Of a DNA stretch of 64,000 nucleotides, positions 45,452-58,085 are shown piece by piece. Numbering within the stretch: the stretch's first letter is position 1; each line of letters starts with the position of its first letter. The stretch is from Ascidia mentula (taxonomy: Eukaryota > Chordata > Ascidiacea > Phlebobranchia > Ascidiidae), in assembly GCA_947561715.1 (NCBI GenBank), contig OX387202.1, positions 2,790,001 to 2,854,000 on the forward strand. The letters are read 5' to 3'. The notes beneath the pieces were generated by a model. That model ran no database searches. It was not told the DNA's origin and saw only the letters and a program-made list of their open reading frames with translations. The position numbers and the translations under genes are program-made.

Positions 45452-47880
45452 ATGTCGCAAATGGCTTCTGGTGTAACTCCCCAATTTATAAAAAGTGCGA
45501 TCAAATTAAAAGGGGTTGGAAAGTCAGATCAGTTGACCACGCCAGGTAATTTCGATGCTATATCTCACGCAGCTACTTAGGCAGACATGTCAGACATGAG
45601 TGCCGCGCCGCATTGTTAAACACGATTATTACGACCGATCACTGCAAATCCCGAATCATCATATTCAATACCTAAGCCTCGCTCGAGTTATTTTGCACCC
45701 CCTGGAATTAATGACCAGGCCGCATCCATGTTTTTGCCTCGGGGTCAGCCACCGTTTCCTTGTTATCCTGGTGTGTCCGTACCGCATTTTTCCTCTAGCC
45801 GAACTGCACCTTTCACAACTATGGCAGCGAAAGTAAAATTACCCTCAATGTGGCAGGATGCTGTAAAGTTGTGGTTAGCGACCGTTGAAGGTATTTTTCA
45901 GAACCATCAAATAACATCTGACGACGACAAATTCAACTTAACCATTTTTCCCTCAATCAAGAACAAGCTTAACGGGTTGGTCACGTCATTTTGGGTAAGG
46001 TTGGTCGTCGCTCTTATGGTGATTTAAAACAAGCGATTTTGAAGGCATTTGATAGTAACCCCATAACGGAAGTGCATGAATTATTTCACGATCTTGCGCT
46101 GGAAAATAAGCGTCCAAGTGTACTTTTAAATCGCATGAAAGTTCTCTTGGGTAATTACCAAGATTGATGTCCAGATGCGGAAAAATTAGAAAATAAGTTG
46201 TTTCATGACAGATCAGAATGATATTTGGGCCTGACTATGGTTTGTCAGTTGATTTATTGGCCGAAAAACCTTATTACATAATCAGGGCATCGATTTTTTA
46301 TTGCGTGTCTAACATCTTGAGAAAAATTGTCGTGCGTGTCGAATAGTAAAAGTCTCGTATCTGGTAACTAACGCATGAGAACGACCAGGCTTATTTCGAT
46401 TACAGAATTGTTGTACTTACATCACGTTAAAATAACGACAAAACAATTAAAAAACATTGCATGTTAAAGTCTGCTATGTCTCTTTTGAGTTCCGATTGTG
46501 TGAAAAATGTTACCTGTTCCGTAACAATGCCACGTGTTCGGTAACAATGCTTCATGTTTGGAAACAATGGTTAGTTTTATGTGTAACGCGCTTATTCGCT
46601 GGTTTATTTAGCCATCTAAACAGAAAAAAATATTTTGGTTGGGGATCCCAAACGATTATGCCATTAAGTTTTCTACGTAACCGTTCAGTTAAATGCTGTT
46701 GTTTAATAGTGACTCGCAATACAAATTTCTCCCCAAATAATTGTTTGCGGTTTGAAATTAAACGACTTATACTGGTAACAACGTCTTCGAACCACTTTTG
46801 CCACCAGCATCTACGGCAAAAAATTGAACTACATGTTAATAGGAAAATCTATGTGAATGTTGCAAGATTGGCGTGACCGATATGTAGGCTTAATAAGGTT
46901 ATTATAGTAATCTAATTGATGGAAATTTGTTGATAACTACAGCGTTTGTCTGATCGAGGTACTGCATACCGGTAACTTAACATTTATCCATGCCGCCCGT
47001 GTCGAACAGTGGCGTCGCGTGTCGAACACTTAGAATGGTGAAAAAGGCATAAATCGACACCCGGTACATAATGTTATTTAGCAAACCAGGTAAGTTTCAG
47101 TCACACCAAGTAGTTAATAAACAGCATGTTCCACATAACGTCTCGGATTCCAAAAACATTTTTGCCAGCACTCAAATGGTAATAAATGATAACATAGAGA
47201 GGCGTCTAAGGGAAATGACCGAAGAGTTACAGGCGTTAAAATCGGCTTAAACTGTAAATTCTGCAACTCCCCGATTTCAGGCACCAAGAGGGCAAAATGG
47301 CGGATATCATAGGCCCGGAAACTTTGCCGCACGCAACAACAATTATCGACCACCACAGCGCCGAGATTTTACTGCTCGACCACGCCCGAGACAAACAAAC
47401 TTTAATGGCGGACGGGACTTTCAACGACCCGCGCTTTTCACAGGCGCCACCTTCCGACTTTTGTTATTGTCACAACAGGTAAGGTTCGCATGCATATAAT
47501 TGTATTCCGCCATTTTCTTTCAATCATCAGAAAAACGGTCAGCGTCCCTCTCATTAAGGGTGAACAATGTCAGGGTCGTCGAAAAACATTCTAGCACTTT
47601 CACCATTTTTGATAAGAATCATAAACTTAATTTTCTTGTAGATACTGGCAGTGCTTTAAGTCTTATTCCCCGCAACTTAGCGGGTGAATTTAATCCTAGT
47701 TTACCTGTAAAAATGAAATGCGCGCTGGGTAACGAATTTCAATCTTATGTGGAAATATTATCGTAAACTTACCTAAATGATGTAAACGAACAAAATATTG
47801 TGGGGTAAATTCAAGATTCTATACCGCATATGAGGAAGTTATGTCAAATTACGCAACTCGTATTCAGAAACATAGTACTT
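45452..47880 (+). pseudogene. Gypsy-like retrotransposon copy C, gag-protease remnant
   Basis: Starts at ATG 45452. Gag has an early stop near 45578 and the same one-base capsid frameshift as copy A, so the two descend from one damaged copy. A hAT-type element interrupts it (46283-47064). The protease frame 47500-47766 is open, with FLVDTGSALSLIPRNL. No RT or integrase. Confidence 0.78.
46283..47064. mobile_element. hAT-type element, GTGTCGAAC family (copy 4)
   Basis: Flanked by a perfect TACATAAT duplication (46275-46282 and 47065-47072). Same insertion site as copy 2 and therefore inserted before the segmental duplication. It is about 70 bases shorter owing to an internal deletion near 46600. 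Confidence 0.88.
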
Positions 47881-47884
47881 AAGT

Positions 47885-48078
47885 CGACGCAAAGGTCCCT
47901 TTCTCCTGTAAAGTGACGCATTCTCTATAGTTGTCTTTGCGCCCTTGTACGAGATCCTAACGAGATGTGCTCGGAAAATCATTTCTGTACCGAGTTCCTC
48001 GCTCGTAAACGCCTCGTTAAAATCAATTTTAACGAGCTTGGTTGTTTAACGAACGTTGAACTTTTCATCATGCCGCCC
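47885..48078. mobile_element. PIF/Harbinger 3'-end fragment (unit 2 copy)
   Basis: Copy of 21595-21788, with end GCCGCCC followed by CAG. Confidence 0.65.
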
Positions 48079-48300
48079 CAGGTAACTGTTTTTAAGTTGC
48101 TAACTTTTCGTCACTTGTACCTTCAAACAATTATTTTTATGCAACTTTTTGAAACTTGATCTTTTGGAAATACTTGAGGAATTAAATTCATATTTCTCGT
48201 TGTGAAATTTGTTGTCCAAAAAACAGCTTGGATTTAATTGAATATCCTCATGGTAGTTTTATTAATTTCAAATCAATTTGATTCTTGTTGTTATTTTCAG

Positions 48301-48405
48301 ATGGAGAGTTTGGATGTTGGGTGGAATGTAAAAAAAGAGGAGGCTAAACAAACTTTTCTGAAGGTGAGAGACAAGGTCATGGATTGGGGGAGTCGTTTCA
48401 AGTGA
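48301..48405 (+). CDS. Orphan NLR terminal exon (type B), unit 2 copy
   Basis: A 105-base exon after TTATTTTCAG, differing from 22011-22115 by one Asp-to-Glu change. The reading frame and stop are kept. See the unit 1 entry for alternatives. Confidence 0.6.
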   Translation: MESLDVGWNVKKEEAKQTFLKVRDKVMDWGSRFK

Positions 48406-49568
48406 TCACCAGCACCCACCAGTAACAATGTGTGAATATCCAACATACACAGTTTTTGAGTGGAATTTCTTCACTTTGACAATGTTTAAACAAAACATCA
48501 ACGCAATCTTAACTTCGAACACGTGCTTTCGTTCAGCTGTTGTTTCTACTTTCTGTGTGGAATTTTGGTGTCTTTTCTATTCCACAGTATTCTCGCACTG
48601 TTTGTTTGCATGGATCACATCTTAAACGCCTGTATATGACGCATGTTAATACTTCCTACGTTGTCAGTGATAAAGTCATGTGACCAGTTTTAAGCCAATC
48701 ACATTTAGCTGACAACACTTGAAAGCTACAATTTTTCCAACCCATTATGTACCGTTGCATATACAGCATTAAGGTGTTGTGCATTACAACCGGGTATTAC
48801 TGATCAGATAAAGAGTGTGTGTCAGAACAGGCTGTCGGTTAATTAACAACTGCCAGTCGGCACTCGGTGCCTGTATACCATGCTGTGAACCGCAGGCCAA
48901 TTAAATATCCACAGTGTTTACCTTCGTGTTCAACATTAACTGGTAACTCTCAATAAAGCTTGTTTGTTATTTTTATTGTTAATTCGAACTTTTGACCCAT
49001 GACAATACTCCAAGCTATTATTGCTTGTTTATTATCCTCAGGTTTCTGTCCTTGTTGTCATCGCAGGGCTTGAATAAAATGTCACTTGCTTCATTGCAAC
49101 AAAACCGAAGCTGTTTGTCACGCAAAAAGTTTGATGAATACGTGACAATTTATATTAACGTGAAAATATTACCTGATAACATGCCTAGGAAACTTAACCA
49201 TTGTTTGTTCGAGTATGTCTACAGATTACTATTGCAACAGTTCTACGATCTCCATTGAACTACAGCGCACACTAGAATGCTACGGTACGTTCGAACGATA
49301 TATCGATACGATTGTTTCGTGAAGACATTCGGAACGATTAAAACGGTTGGGAAAGAATATCACACGAAGGACGCGAATCACATGAATACACAACCGTTGC
49401 TATCGCTACACTTTGAAATGAAACACGCTTGACAAGACGCTACCTAAGAATGCTTTTACCCACAAACCAATGGAGAGAGATTTCGAAAAATGGCAACCTT
49501 AGTCCATAAATGCAAACGTTTACATGCAACGTAAAATTACGCTGCACCCATGACGCACGTACATCAGC
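48406..49568. repeat. End of duplicated unit 2
   Basis: Near-identical to 22116-23279, including the LTR-like block 48768-48998. Breakpoint at 49568. Confidence 0.8.
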
Positions 49569-50142
49569 CTAAAACTTCTGAAATTTTACATTTTTGAGTA
49601 CTTATCAGCATAGATTGGTGTCGCTAATACAATGAGAATGTCTAGTGTTGGGCTAGACACTGACAAAATAAAGGAACTAATCTTACATCACAAATATTTT
49701 CACTATAACTTGACATGGTCTATCTTCGTCTGCGTCAATTCACGCAGCTGAAAGAAATTCCACTCCATGTGTTCTAATATGCCTTGTGTAAGAGAATTAA
49801 CTTGCAATTTACAGTCCCAAAATCTACCAAACCACCAAAGATAGGCAAATTTATTGCATAACTATAAATAAGGTAATTGTGACAAAGGCGGACTTTACGC
49901 CCAGTTGAAGAACCCATATATTTTTTATTTACAGACGTATTTGGGCAACCAGAAATATTGGTAAATATTTGCCAGAGTTGATAGAAGTAAATTGATTTGC
50001 AAAGGGGAAGTCAAGATTTTTGCTTGATCAAAAATAAACTTAAAATATATGTCTGAAAGCTACAGTAACAAATTATTTGCTGGACTGCTTGTATAATGTA
50101 GCGGCACAGAAGTGAGAAATACGTCAAAACATAAGCAATTGT
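49569..50142. other. Unique stretch before Penelope insertion
   Basis: AT-rich, no gene or repeat recognised. Ends with the 12-base duplication ATAAGCAATTGT at 50131-50142. Confidence 0.5.
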
Positions 50143-50454
50143 TTGTTGCTAACGCTGCCAGGCATACTATTTAGTAATGAAAAGCTCGTCTGGCAAAAGA
50201 AAAACTTGTTTGTTCGACGTTTCGGTTGTTATACAACAAACCTTCATCAGGATAATGAAGTAAAAACGCCCACACGGCGATAAATAGTCACGCGCGCATA
50301 AAGCAAAAAAGGCAAAAAAAGGCAAAAAAGGGCGAAAAAAACAACACAAGCTAAGAAGCGGGGAGGGGGGAACACCATTAATAGAAAATGCGCGCCAACC
50401 GGACGTTACCGAGGTCTAAAGCATCGCGCCTCGAGGTGCGCAAGACCATCACGT

Positions 50455-52272
50455 TCAACCAGGGGGCATGTCGTGCAGACCGTTTATCAAATTGCGATAA
50501 ACGGGTGGAAAGAAGGTTTCCCTCTTATCATTAAGTGCAAACCCATGTGCGTTTATATGAACAGACTCGATGAACATCCTCTTGTACCTGTCCTTTTCCC
50601 GGTCCAGAATTACTGTGTCCTCAAAATTAATCGTGTGTCCTGTTGCTGCAACATGTTGCGACAATGCCGTCCCTGCTGCCTTATTGGGTTTGCCAACATC
50701 CCGTTGATGTTCCTTTAGACGTGTTCGTAGGGCGCGACCCGTCTCACCAATGTACACCTTCTCACACCCTCCACATGGAATGCGGTATATCACCCCTCTA
50801 GCATCTAACGTACCACCAGCGCGATCTTTAGGATGCGATACCAAGGAGCGTAGTGTAACCGCAGGACGCTCGTACACCAGGATGGAAAAGTCCCCCAGCA
50901 GTCTCTTTGAGGTCTCTGAAAGTCCTGGAAAATATGGGAGAACAACCACACCCGCGGTGGGACTTTTGTTGCACTTAGGCAGGGATGCAGGATTTTGGCG
51001 AAGAAAGGAGCTTGGGTAACCATTTCTTAAAAGAGCATCCCGCACACTACCCACCTCTTGTTCTCGGGCCTTTTCCTCTGTAACAAGATTGTCCGCTCTG
51101 GTGTATAGTGCACGGCCCGCTTGTGGGACATAGGGTGCGCTGACCGGAAGGATAGATACCTGTCAGAATGTGTCGGTTTTCGGTAAACACCCCTTTGAAC
51201 AGCAACATCTAAAAACGATAAAATCCCACCATGCTCAACCTCCATGGTGAACTTAATGCTCGCTTCGATCGAGTTGAGGTGCTCAAGCAGCGATTCCACG
51301 TAGTCGCGATGCACAACCACAAACGTATCGTCCACGTAACGTCGCCACAAGCGTGGGGGACTCAAAAACGTTGACAACGCTCTTTGCTCCACGGATTCCA
51401 TGACTATGTTGGCGACCACAACTGAAAGCGGAGACCCCATGGCTGTACCAAATATTTGCTTGTAAAATTCACCTTTGAACGACAAATAGGTGGCGTCCAG
51501 ACAAAGTTGAATGCATTCCACGATCTCCGGTAGTGGCCACGAACAACGCGCCTCCAATGTTTCATCTCTCTGCAGTCTTTCTGCCGCCAACTTCACCGGT
51601 ACGTTTGTGAAGAGAGAGACGATTACCTCCTCGTGGTCCACGCGCAATTCTTTCATCTGTGCTGCAAAATGAATAGAATTCCGGACGGCCTCATCCGTTG
51701 CACCCACAAGGGGGGCCAAAATACGGGCCACATGTTTAGCAAGGTTATACGTTGGAGATCCTACGAACGACACAATAGGCCTAAGTGGAACCCCAGGTTT
51801 ATGAATCTTTGGAAGACCATAAAGACACGGCGTCCGCCCATCCGTGCTATGCAACTCGAAAAACTCCCTTACTGATAACACTTGCTTGTCCCTGTGTAAG
51901 CGACCAATCATTGCATTAACCTTTTGTTTAACAATGTGACAGGGATCCCTCTTCACCTTGCTGTAGGTCTTTTCGTCAGCCAACATTAACTTAAGCTTGT
52001 TCTCATAATCTCATCTATTCATAACCACCGCCACATTTCCTTTGTCCGCAGGGAGTATTACAATGTCATTATTATGGCGTAACTGCTTGATAGCTGCGAA
52101 TTCTTCCCTTGACAAATTAGGCTGCGCCCGTTGATGGCTCTTGATGCAGTTAACCACTTTGCTCTGCAACATAGATTTTATGTGGGCCGGCTGGTGCGCA
52201 ATTCCTTTTTCTACAGACGCTACGATTTGCCTCCAGGGTACACTTGACTGCGCGACGGCGAAGTTCAGTTGT
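50455..52272 (-). pseudogene. Penelope-like RT plus GIY-YIG endonuclease (minus copy)
   Basis: Reads from about 52272 with LNFAVAQSSVPW, through VILPADKGNVAVV, to a stop at about 52010. It then has KIHKPGVPLRPIVSF, FGTAMGSPLSVVVANI and the catalytic RRYVDDTFVV box. A four-base deletion near 51115 shifts frame. The second frame (51054-50455) carries the C-terminal GIY-YIG endonuclease (GVIYRIP, KVYIGETGRALRTRLKEH). RT and GIY-YIG in this order define canonical Penelope-like elements, which prime reverse transcription on nicked target DNA. One stop and one frameshift make it inactive. Confidence 0.88.
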
Positions 52273-53242
52273 GTTCGCCAACATAGTTATGGAATCTGTG
52301 GAGCAAAGAGCGTTGTCAACGTTTTTGAGTCCCCCACGCTTGTGGCGACGTTACGTGGACGATACGTTTGTGGTTGTGCATCGCGACTACGTGGAATCGC
52401 TGCTTGAGCACCTCAACTCGATCGAAGCGAGCATTAAGTTCACCATGGAGGTTGAGCATGGTGGGATTTTATCGTTTTTAGATGTTGCTGTTCAAAGGGG
52501 TGTTTACCGAAAACCGACACATTCTGACAGGTATCTATCCTTCCGGTCAGCGCACCCTATGTCCCACAAGCGGGCTGTAGGTCGTGCACTATACACCAGA
52601 GCGGACAATCTTGTTACAGAGGAAAAGGCCCGAGAACAAGAGGTGGGTAGTGTGCGGGATGCTCTTTTAAGAAATGGTTACCCAATCTCCTTTCTGCGCC
52701 AAAATCCTGCATCCCTGCCTAAGTGCAACAAAAGTCCCACCGCGGGTGTGGTTGTTCTCCCATATTTTCCAGGACTTTCAGAGACCTCAAAGAGACTGCT
52801 GGAGGACTTTTCCATCCTGGTGTACGAGCGTCCTGCGGTTACACTACGCTCCTTGGTATCGCATCCTAAAGATCGCGCTGGTGGTACGTTAGATGCTAGA
52901 GGGGTGATATACCGCATTCCATGTGGAGGGTGTGAGAAGGTGTACATTGGTGAGACGGGTCGCGCCCTACGAACACGTCTAAAGGAACATCAACGAGATG
53001 TTGGCAAACCCAATAAGGCAGCAGGGACGGCATTGTCGCAACATGTTGCAGCAACAGGACACACGGTTAATTTTGAGGACACAGTAATTCTGGACCGGGA
53101 AAAGGACAGGCACAAGAGGATGTTCATCGAGTCTGTTCATATAAACGCACATGGGTTGGCACTTAATGATAAGAGGGAAACCTTCTTTCCACCCGTTTAT
53201 CGCAATTTGATAAACGGTCTGCACGACATGCCCCCTGGTTGA
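52244..53242 (+). pseudogene. Penelope-like RT plus GIY-YIG (plus copy, 5'-truncated)
   Basis: Open frame of 332 codons starting in the middle of RT just before ANIVMESVEQRAL. It keeps RRYVDDTFVV, the thumb and linker, and the complete GIY-YIG domain with C-terminus NLINGLHDMPPG. RT motifs before the YVDD box are missing, so it cannot be a working RT, though the endonuclease part looks intact. Very similar to the minus copy and lacks its frameshift. Confidence 0.88.
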
Positions 53243-53694
53243 ACGTGATGGTCTTGCGCACCTCGAGGCGCTATGCTTTAGACCTCGGTATCGTCCGGTT
53301 AGCGCGCATTTTCTATTAATGGTGTTCCCCCCTCCCCGCTTCTCAGTTTGTGTTGTTTCTTTCGCCCCCTTTTTTGCCTTTTTTTGCTTTATGCGCGCGT
53401 GACTATTTATCGCCGTGTGGGCGTTTTTACTTCATTATCCTGATGAAGGTTCGTTGTATAAGAACCAAAACGTCGAACAAACAAGTTTTTCTTTTGCCAG
53501 ACGAGCTTTTCATTACTAAATAAGCAATTGTGTGGCGAACTATGTTTTTCGCAAAAGACAGCTTTGCTGGACAGAAAATTTGCTGTTATTGAGGAAGATT
53601 GAAAACCACGGATGATTGTCGAACTTATTTACATTTACACTAATGTTAGCACGATTTTTGTTGGTAACGAAACTTTTTATATATTTTGAACACA

Positions 53695-53823
53695 TTTAGC
53701 TGATCTGGATGTTTGCGTTATAACAGGAAAGGTTTCGCCTAACATTCATCACCAGTTCAAGGAAGTAATCAAGCAGCCTCAGCCTTCGCTTGAAACCTCC
53801 CTACTCAGAAAGCAATCATGGTA
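53695..53823 (+). repeat. Duplicated exon-like block, copy 1
   Basis: After TTTAG, a frame reads LDVCVITGKVSPNIHHQF and EVIKQPQPSLETSLL before a stop. The block recurs at 55665-55794 with few changes. I do not recognise the protein. It may be a pseudo-exon or part of a repeat. Confidence 0.4.
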
Positions 53824-55664
53824 ATGAAGCCAACACGAAGGTGGCTGTGCAATCAAGTTCGTCTAGTGAATATGATAGAGTTGGCGAGGAGACCAGGAAG
53901 GCGAGAAACCTTAAATCTATCATCGACGTCATATCACGTCGATAAATGCAAGTAAGACAAGGTTGGTGAGTTAATTGGTCGAACCTGGGTCGCCTCAGAC
54001 CAGATCAAGATTCTATGGAAAGGGACCAATCACAACAAACACCTCCAAGCAACAATTTGTGTGGTTGTTGTTTTTATTACTTGTTATAATTGTCGCAAAC
54101 CCGCCATCCCTGGACTTATCACATGAAACTGCCAGCAAGTAGTTCTTATATTGGTTCCTTGCATTGAAAGGAATCGAAGAGCGTGAAGAAGCCTCGACCC
54201 ATTAATTGGGGATTCACAAGCTTTTACTTGAAGGGTAACGAATTTTATGCCATATCATATTCCGTCACCTTTCCGTTGCTGCAATGATAAAAGTTTTCAT
54301 ATAAGTTCGTGAATTCACACCTAAGAAAGTTTAACAAAACCGTAGTTTCATTTTCCCTAAAATGGTCAACATTTTTTGTTGAGTGTGCGTAACATTTTAT
54401 TAGCGGGAAATGCGTCACCGGGTCCATGAAAGTTGAGAGCAACTGATCCATTGTTTAAAGGTGAGCGGACCTGCGCGAGAAACTTTCTGTTTCCTGTTTA
54501 GAGCTTTTGTGGAAGTTTCCTTAATGCTTGAACTCACCACAGTAGTTGAATATTGTTACAGACAGTGGAGGGCTAAACTAAACCCTCATGTTGCTTACCA
54601 CGAGTGAAGGAATTGCATTGGATTTACCCGTGGAATGAAGAAGCTCTGCAACTAATATCCTGAACTTATCAGTGTTTTGTTGTGAGTAAGGATATGAGTT
54701 GACAGAGGTTTCAACGAATTGTGAAGTGTTGGCGTTCTAAGGCCAGGTGCACAATATGGATATGATTCCATTAAAAATAGAATAAAGATGAACAAATCAA
54801 ATCCTTGAAAGCTAAAGACAGGTTTACACATTGTTTCAGTGGAGTTGGTGACTGCGGCACTGGTCTCGCTTTTACAATAACAGACACATAGATTTGTGGT
54901 CTAAAAGGTTAATTCATTTAAGTTTGCGCAAAACTACTACGCAAATGAAGAATAAACACAAGAAACAACGTGGCAAAAACAGTGGTGACGTGACTGCAAG
55001 TTTGTCGCAGAGAATCACAATGGTGTTGAGTTGCGACCGGCGACGTTAGATGTCACTCATGAGTAGAAACGGTTCGCATCAGATGTCAGTGTTTGACGCC
55101 AAACCACATCGTCCCACTGTGCGGTGAACTTTCACCTAAATCTCCCTCCTTTCTTCTCTCCAGACACAGTAGGTGATTCCCCTCGTTGATAGTAAACGAC
55201 TTGTTGTTTAACCTAAGACGCTAGATGTCGCTCATGAGTAGAAACGATTCGCATCAGATGTCGGTTTTGACGCCAACCACGTCGTCCCACTGTGCGGTCG
55301 GTGAACTTTTTGCTGAATTTCTGAAAGGAAATGATTACTTTAATCGCTCTGTTGTTTGTGATATGAACGTTCTGTTGTAACCACTGTGCTATGTGGAAGT
55401 CGGTAACCTGCGCAACCCCCATCATTACAATCCAACCCGGCGCCTCTTGCGAAAAGAAGGGTATTACTGCCAGTCGCGTGCTATAATACTTCCGTGTAAA
55501 TTGTAGAGATATTTTGAACAAAGTAAGGTTGTATTTCAAATAAAATGTCCCAAAGTCGCATTCTCGAACAACGTAATAAACAGTGAAGAGTTTTGAATAT
55601 AAAAATAGTAACGCCCCACTGAGACATTACAGAGTTTGGATTTGTTCCGCGGTTAGATTGTCGA

Positions 55665-55794
55665 TGTCTGGTCTGGATGTTTGCGTTATAACAGTAAAGG
55701 TTTCGCCTCGCATTCATCACCAGTTCCAGGAAGTAATCAAGCAGCCTCAGCCTTCGCTTGAAATATCCCTACTCGGGAAGCAATCACGATATTA
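55665..55794 (+). repeat. Duplicated exon-like block, copy 2
   Basis: Frame LDVCVITVKVSPRIHHQF...SLLGKQSRY then stop, matching 53695-53823. Most differences keep the frame open, which hints at coding history. Confidence 0.4.
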
Positions 55795-56322
55795 AAGAAA
55801 TATAGTTTTCAGTCATAAGCCGACCCACATTAACCAAATCTTCTCTTTTTTTTTCCACACAAAATAAGATGGCAGTCGTTATATCTCCGCTTCGGAAGTT
55901 TAATATTATGCCTCATATAATACTTCGCAGAAATTCTAAAAAAGATAAAAGATATGACTAAATCAACTTTTTCATGTGATGCTGGTTTTCATTGAATCGC
56001 CCATGGGTTGATCATTTGCAACAGGTTACATATGACGTGCTGTTTTGATTCTCTTATAAATAACTTATAAATACCACGTGGGCTCGATAGACTTATAAAA
56101 ACCCTATCCACTGCCAAACAGTAATGGAGTATTGTTTGTCAGGCTCTTGTATTGTGAAGGTGGTTTGCATACCATTGTCTAAAATTAACTAAACATTTGC
56201 ACATTTGACATGTTTGTTGATTTAGGAAATACGTTTTCTTCTTGTGTAAAGAATGAGACTATATGTGATTTTGCCTAACAATGTGCAAATAAAACTTGCA
56301 TCACGTGATATTTGAAAACCAG

Positions 56323-58082
56323 GGGCGGCATTACGAACACATCTCGCTAAGTTTAGCGAGCTCGGTATTGACGCACGACCTCGTTAAGTCGAGATTTGGT
56401 ATTACGAACTGCCGTCTCGCTAACCGGACCTCGCTAAACTCCTCGCTAAGTAGCGAGGAGCTGAGACCACTCGCTAACGCCAAAATATTCCGGACAAAGC
56501 CGCACAGCTGCGTCGGCAATTAATAATGGCTGTCTATTTGGCCGCTAAACGCTCATATAAACGAAAAAAGGTAAGACAAAATCCCCTGGAAATGTCGGAT
56601 TTAGAATTAATTTCAGAATAGCGAATGCCCAAAGCTGTGATAATGGAATTGTGCAACCACTTGCACCAAGATTTAAATCCAAAGAGTGCCAGTAAAAGAT
56701 GTCTTACAGTGGAAGAACAAGTTTTGATATCATTAAAACTTTTGGCATCGGGAAGCTTTCAAAATTCAGCAAAAGGACAATATTAATGTTTCACAACCAA
56801 CTGTCAGTGTATTGCTAAGTCGATTTATGGATAGTTTGATTTCAAAACGACATCAATTCATCCACATGCCAAACAGGATGTCTTCAACAATGATAAAGCA
56901 ACACTTTTACTCAATTGCACGGTTTCCTGACGTCATAGGGGCCATTGATGGAACACATATTCCCATAATTGCACCAAGTGAGGAAGAACATCTCTTTGTC
57001 AACAGAAAGGGTTACCATTCCATCAATGTGCAGGCAAGTTGCATACTTTTCCCTTGAGATAAATTGGTTTTGACTTCAAATTCTGTTTGCAGGCTATATG
57101 TGACGCCAATATGGTATTTCTGGATGTGGTATGCAAGTGGCCTGGCTCATGTCATGATTCATTCATTCTTCGACAATCAAATGTGTACCAGGAGTTTGAG
57201 AGTGGAAAATATCACGATGACATTTTGCTGGGTGACAGTGGTTATCCATTAAAACCTTGGTTAATGATACCTCTTAGCCATCTAAGTACCCCTTCACAAC
57301 AGAAGTATAATAAGGCTCACAAACAAACACGGCCAACTATAGAGAAGTAAGTTACACTTGTCTTGCACCTCATAACATTAACATAAATGATAATAAAGCT
57401 TTGTTGTTTAGGGCATTTGGTGTTTTAAAACAGAGATGGAGAGTTATTGATCACACAGGAGGAAGGTTATGTTATTCACCTTTACAAGTTTGTAAAATTA
57501 CAATGTGTTGTTTCATTCTGCACAATATTTGTCGCCTTCACAATGTGCCACTGCCAGCAAATGCTGACATAGATTCACTACTAGACACCACCACAACAAA
57601 TGAAATTCATGACTTACAAGGTAGTACTGTGAGAGATTCCATTGTTTCTACATTCCAATAAAGTCATGTTTGTGAAATGTTTTTGCGTTTGTTTATTGAA
57701 AAAAGTGGCTGCACAGCAACAGATTTGGACTTTTCAAAAAACTACAGTTTACACGATGACTAAACACAAGAAATAAAATGATTCGTCATAAAACTTGCAA
57801 AACAATGCCGCCAATGTCCACGTGAAGCTCAACTACCAACACAAAAAGCCTTCCGTAAGATGTCGCATAGCGCGACTTCCTAATTTTGCTGAGACAGACG
57901 TCTTTTTTCTCACGATTTTGACGCATTCTCTCGTTTTTGCGTCAGGCTTCAGCGAGGCGTTTGCGAGGACACTTCGTAATACCAAATATGTTACCGAGTT
58001 CCTCGCTCGTTAAGTCCTCGCTAAAAATTATTTTAGCGAGCTCGTTAACTTAGCGAGCGAGCAAGTGTTCATAATGCCGCCC
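56323..58082 (+). mobile_element. PIF/Harbinger element with CAG target duplication
   Basis: Inverted ends GGGCGGCATTACGAACAC and GTGTTCATAATGCCGCCC, flanked by CAG on both sides (56320-56322, 58083-58085). Three-base CWG or TWA duplications are typical of this superfamily. Subterminal blocks rich in TCGCTAAG / CTTAGCGAG motifs pair with each other. One degenerate transposase gene; no Myb-like second ORF is seen. Fragments of the same family occur at 21595, 28560 and 47885. Confidence 0.88.
56590..57661 (+). pseudogene. Harbinger (HARBI1-like, DDE_4) transposase, degenerate
   Basis: N-terminal part: MPKAVIMELCNHLHQDLNP and LTVEEQVLISLKLLASGSFQ, with a stop near 56619 and a frameshift near 56785. 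Then 56788-57033 (GAIDGTHIPI, first catalytic D), an intron with a GC donor (57034-57092), and 57093-57346 (DDILLGDSGYPLKPW, second D). A GT-AG intron (57347-57411) precedes 57412-57661 (IEKAFGVLKQRWRVI spans the junction, supplying the catalytic E) and a stop. All three acidic residues remain. HARBI1-type transposases cut at 3-bp sites. One stop and one frameshift make this copy a pseudogene; the usual length is about 350-400 residues. Confidence 0.82.
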
Positions 58083-58085
58083 CAG

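Larger units (their letters stand above)
50143..53519. mobile_element. Inverted (5'-to-5') Penelope-like insertion with 12-bp TSD
   Basis: Two copies of one Penelope-like element face away from each other around a junction at about 52270-52280. The same 3' terminal sequence lies at both outer ends. The whole is flanked by ATAAGCAATTGT (50131-50142 and 53520-53531), so both copies arrived as one insertion. Both 3' ends carry a stem-loop with a CTGATGA element. The 3' repeats include TTTTTTGCC-rich tracts. Confidence 0.85.
53532..56319. other. Poorly understood intergenic region with short repeats
   Basis: No gene recognised. Contains a duplicated exon-like block (53695-53823 and 55665-55794, separate entries) and a tandem-like duplication of about 100 bases (55043-55128 and 55218-55308, sharing CGCATCAGATGTC and CGTCCCACTGTGCGGT). 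The rest is unique. Confidence 0.5.
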
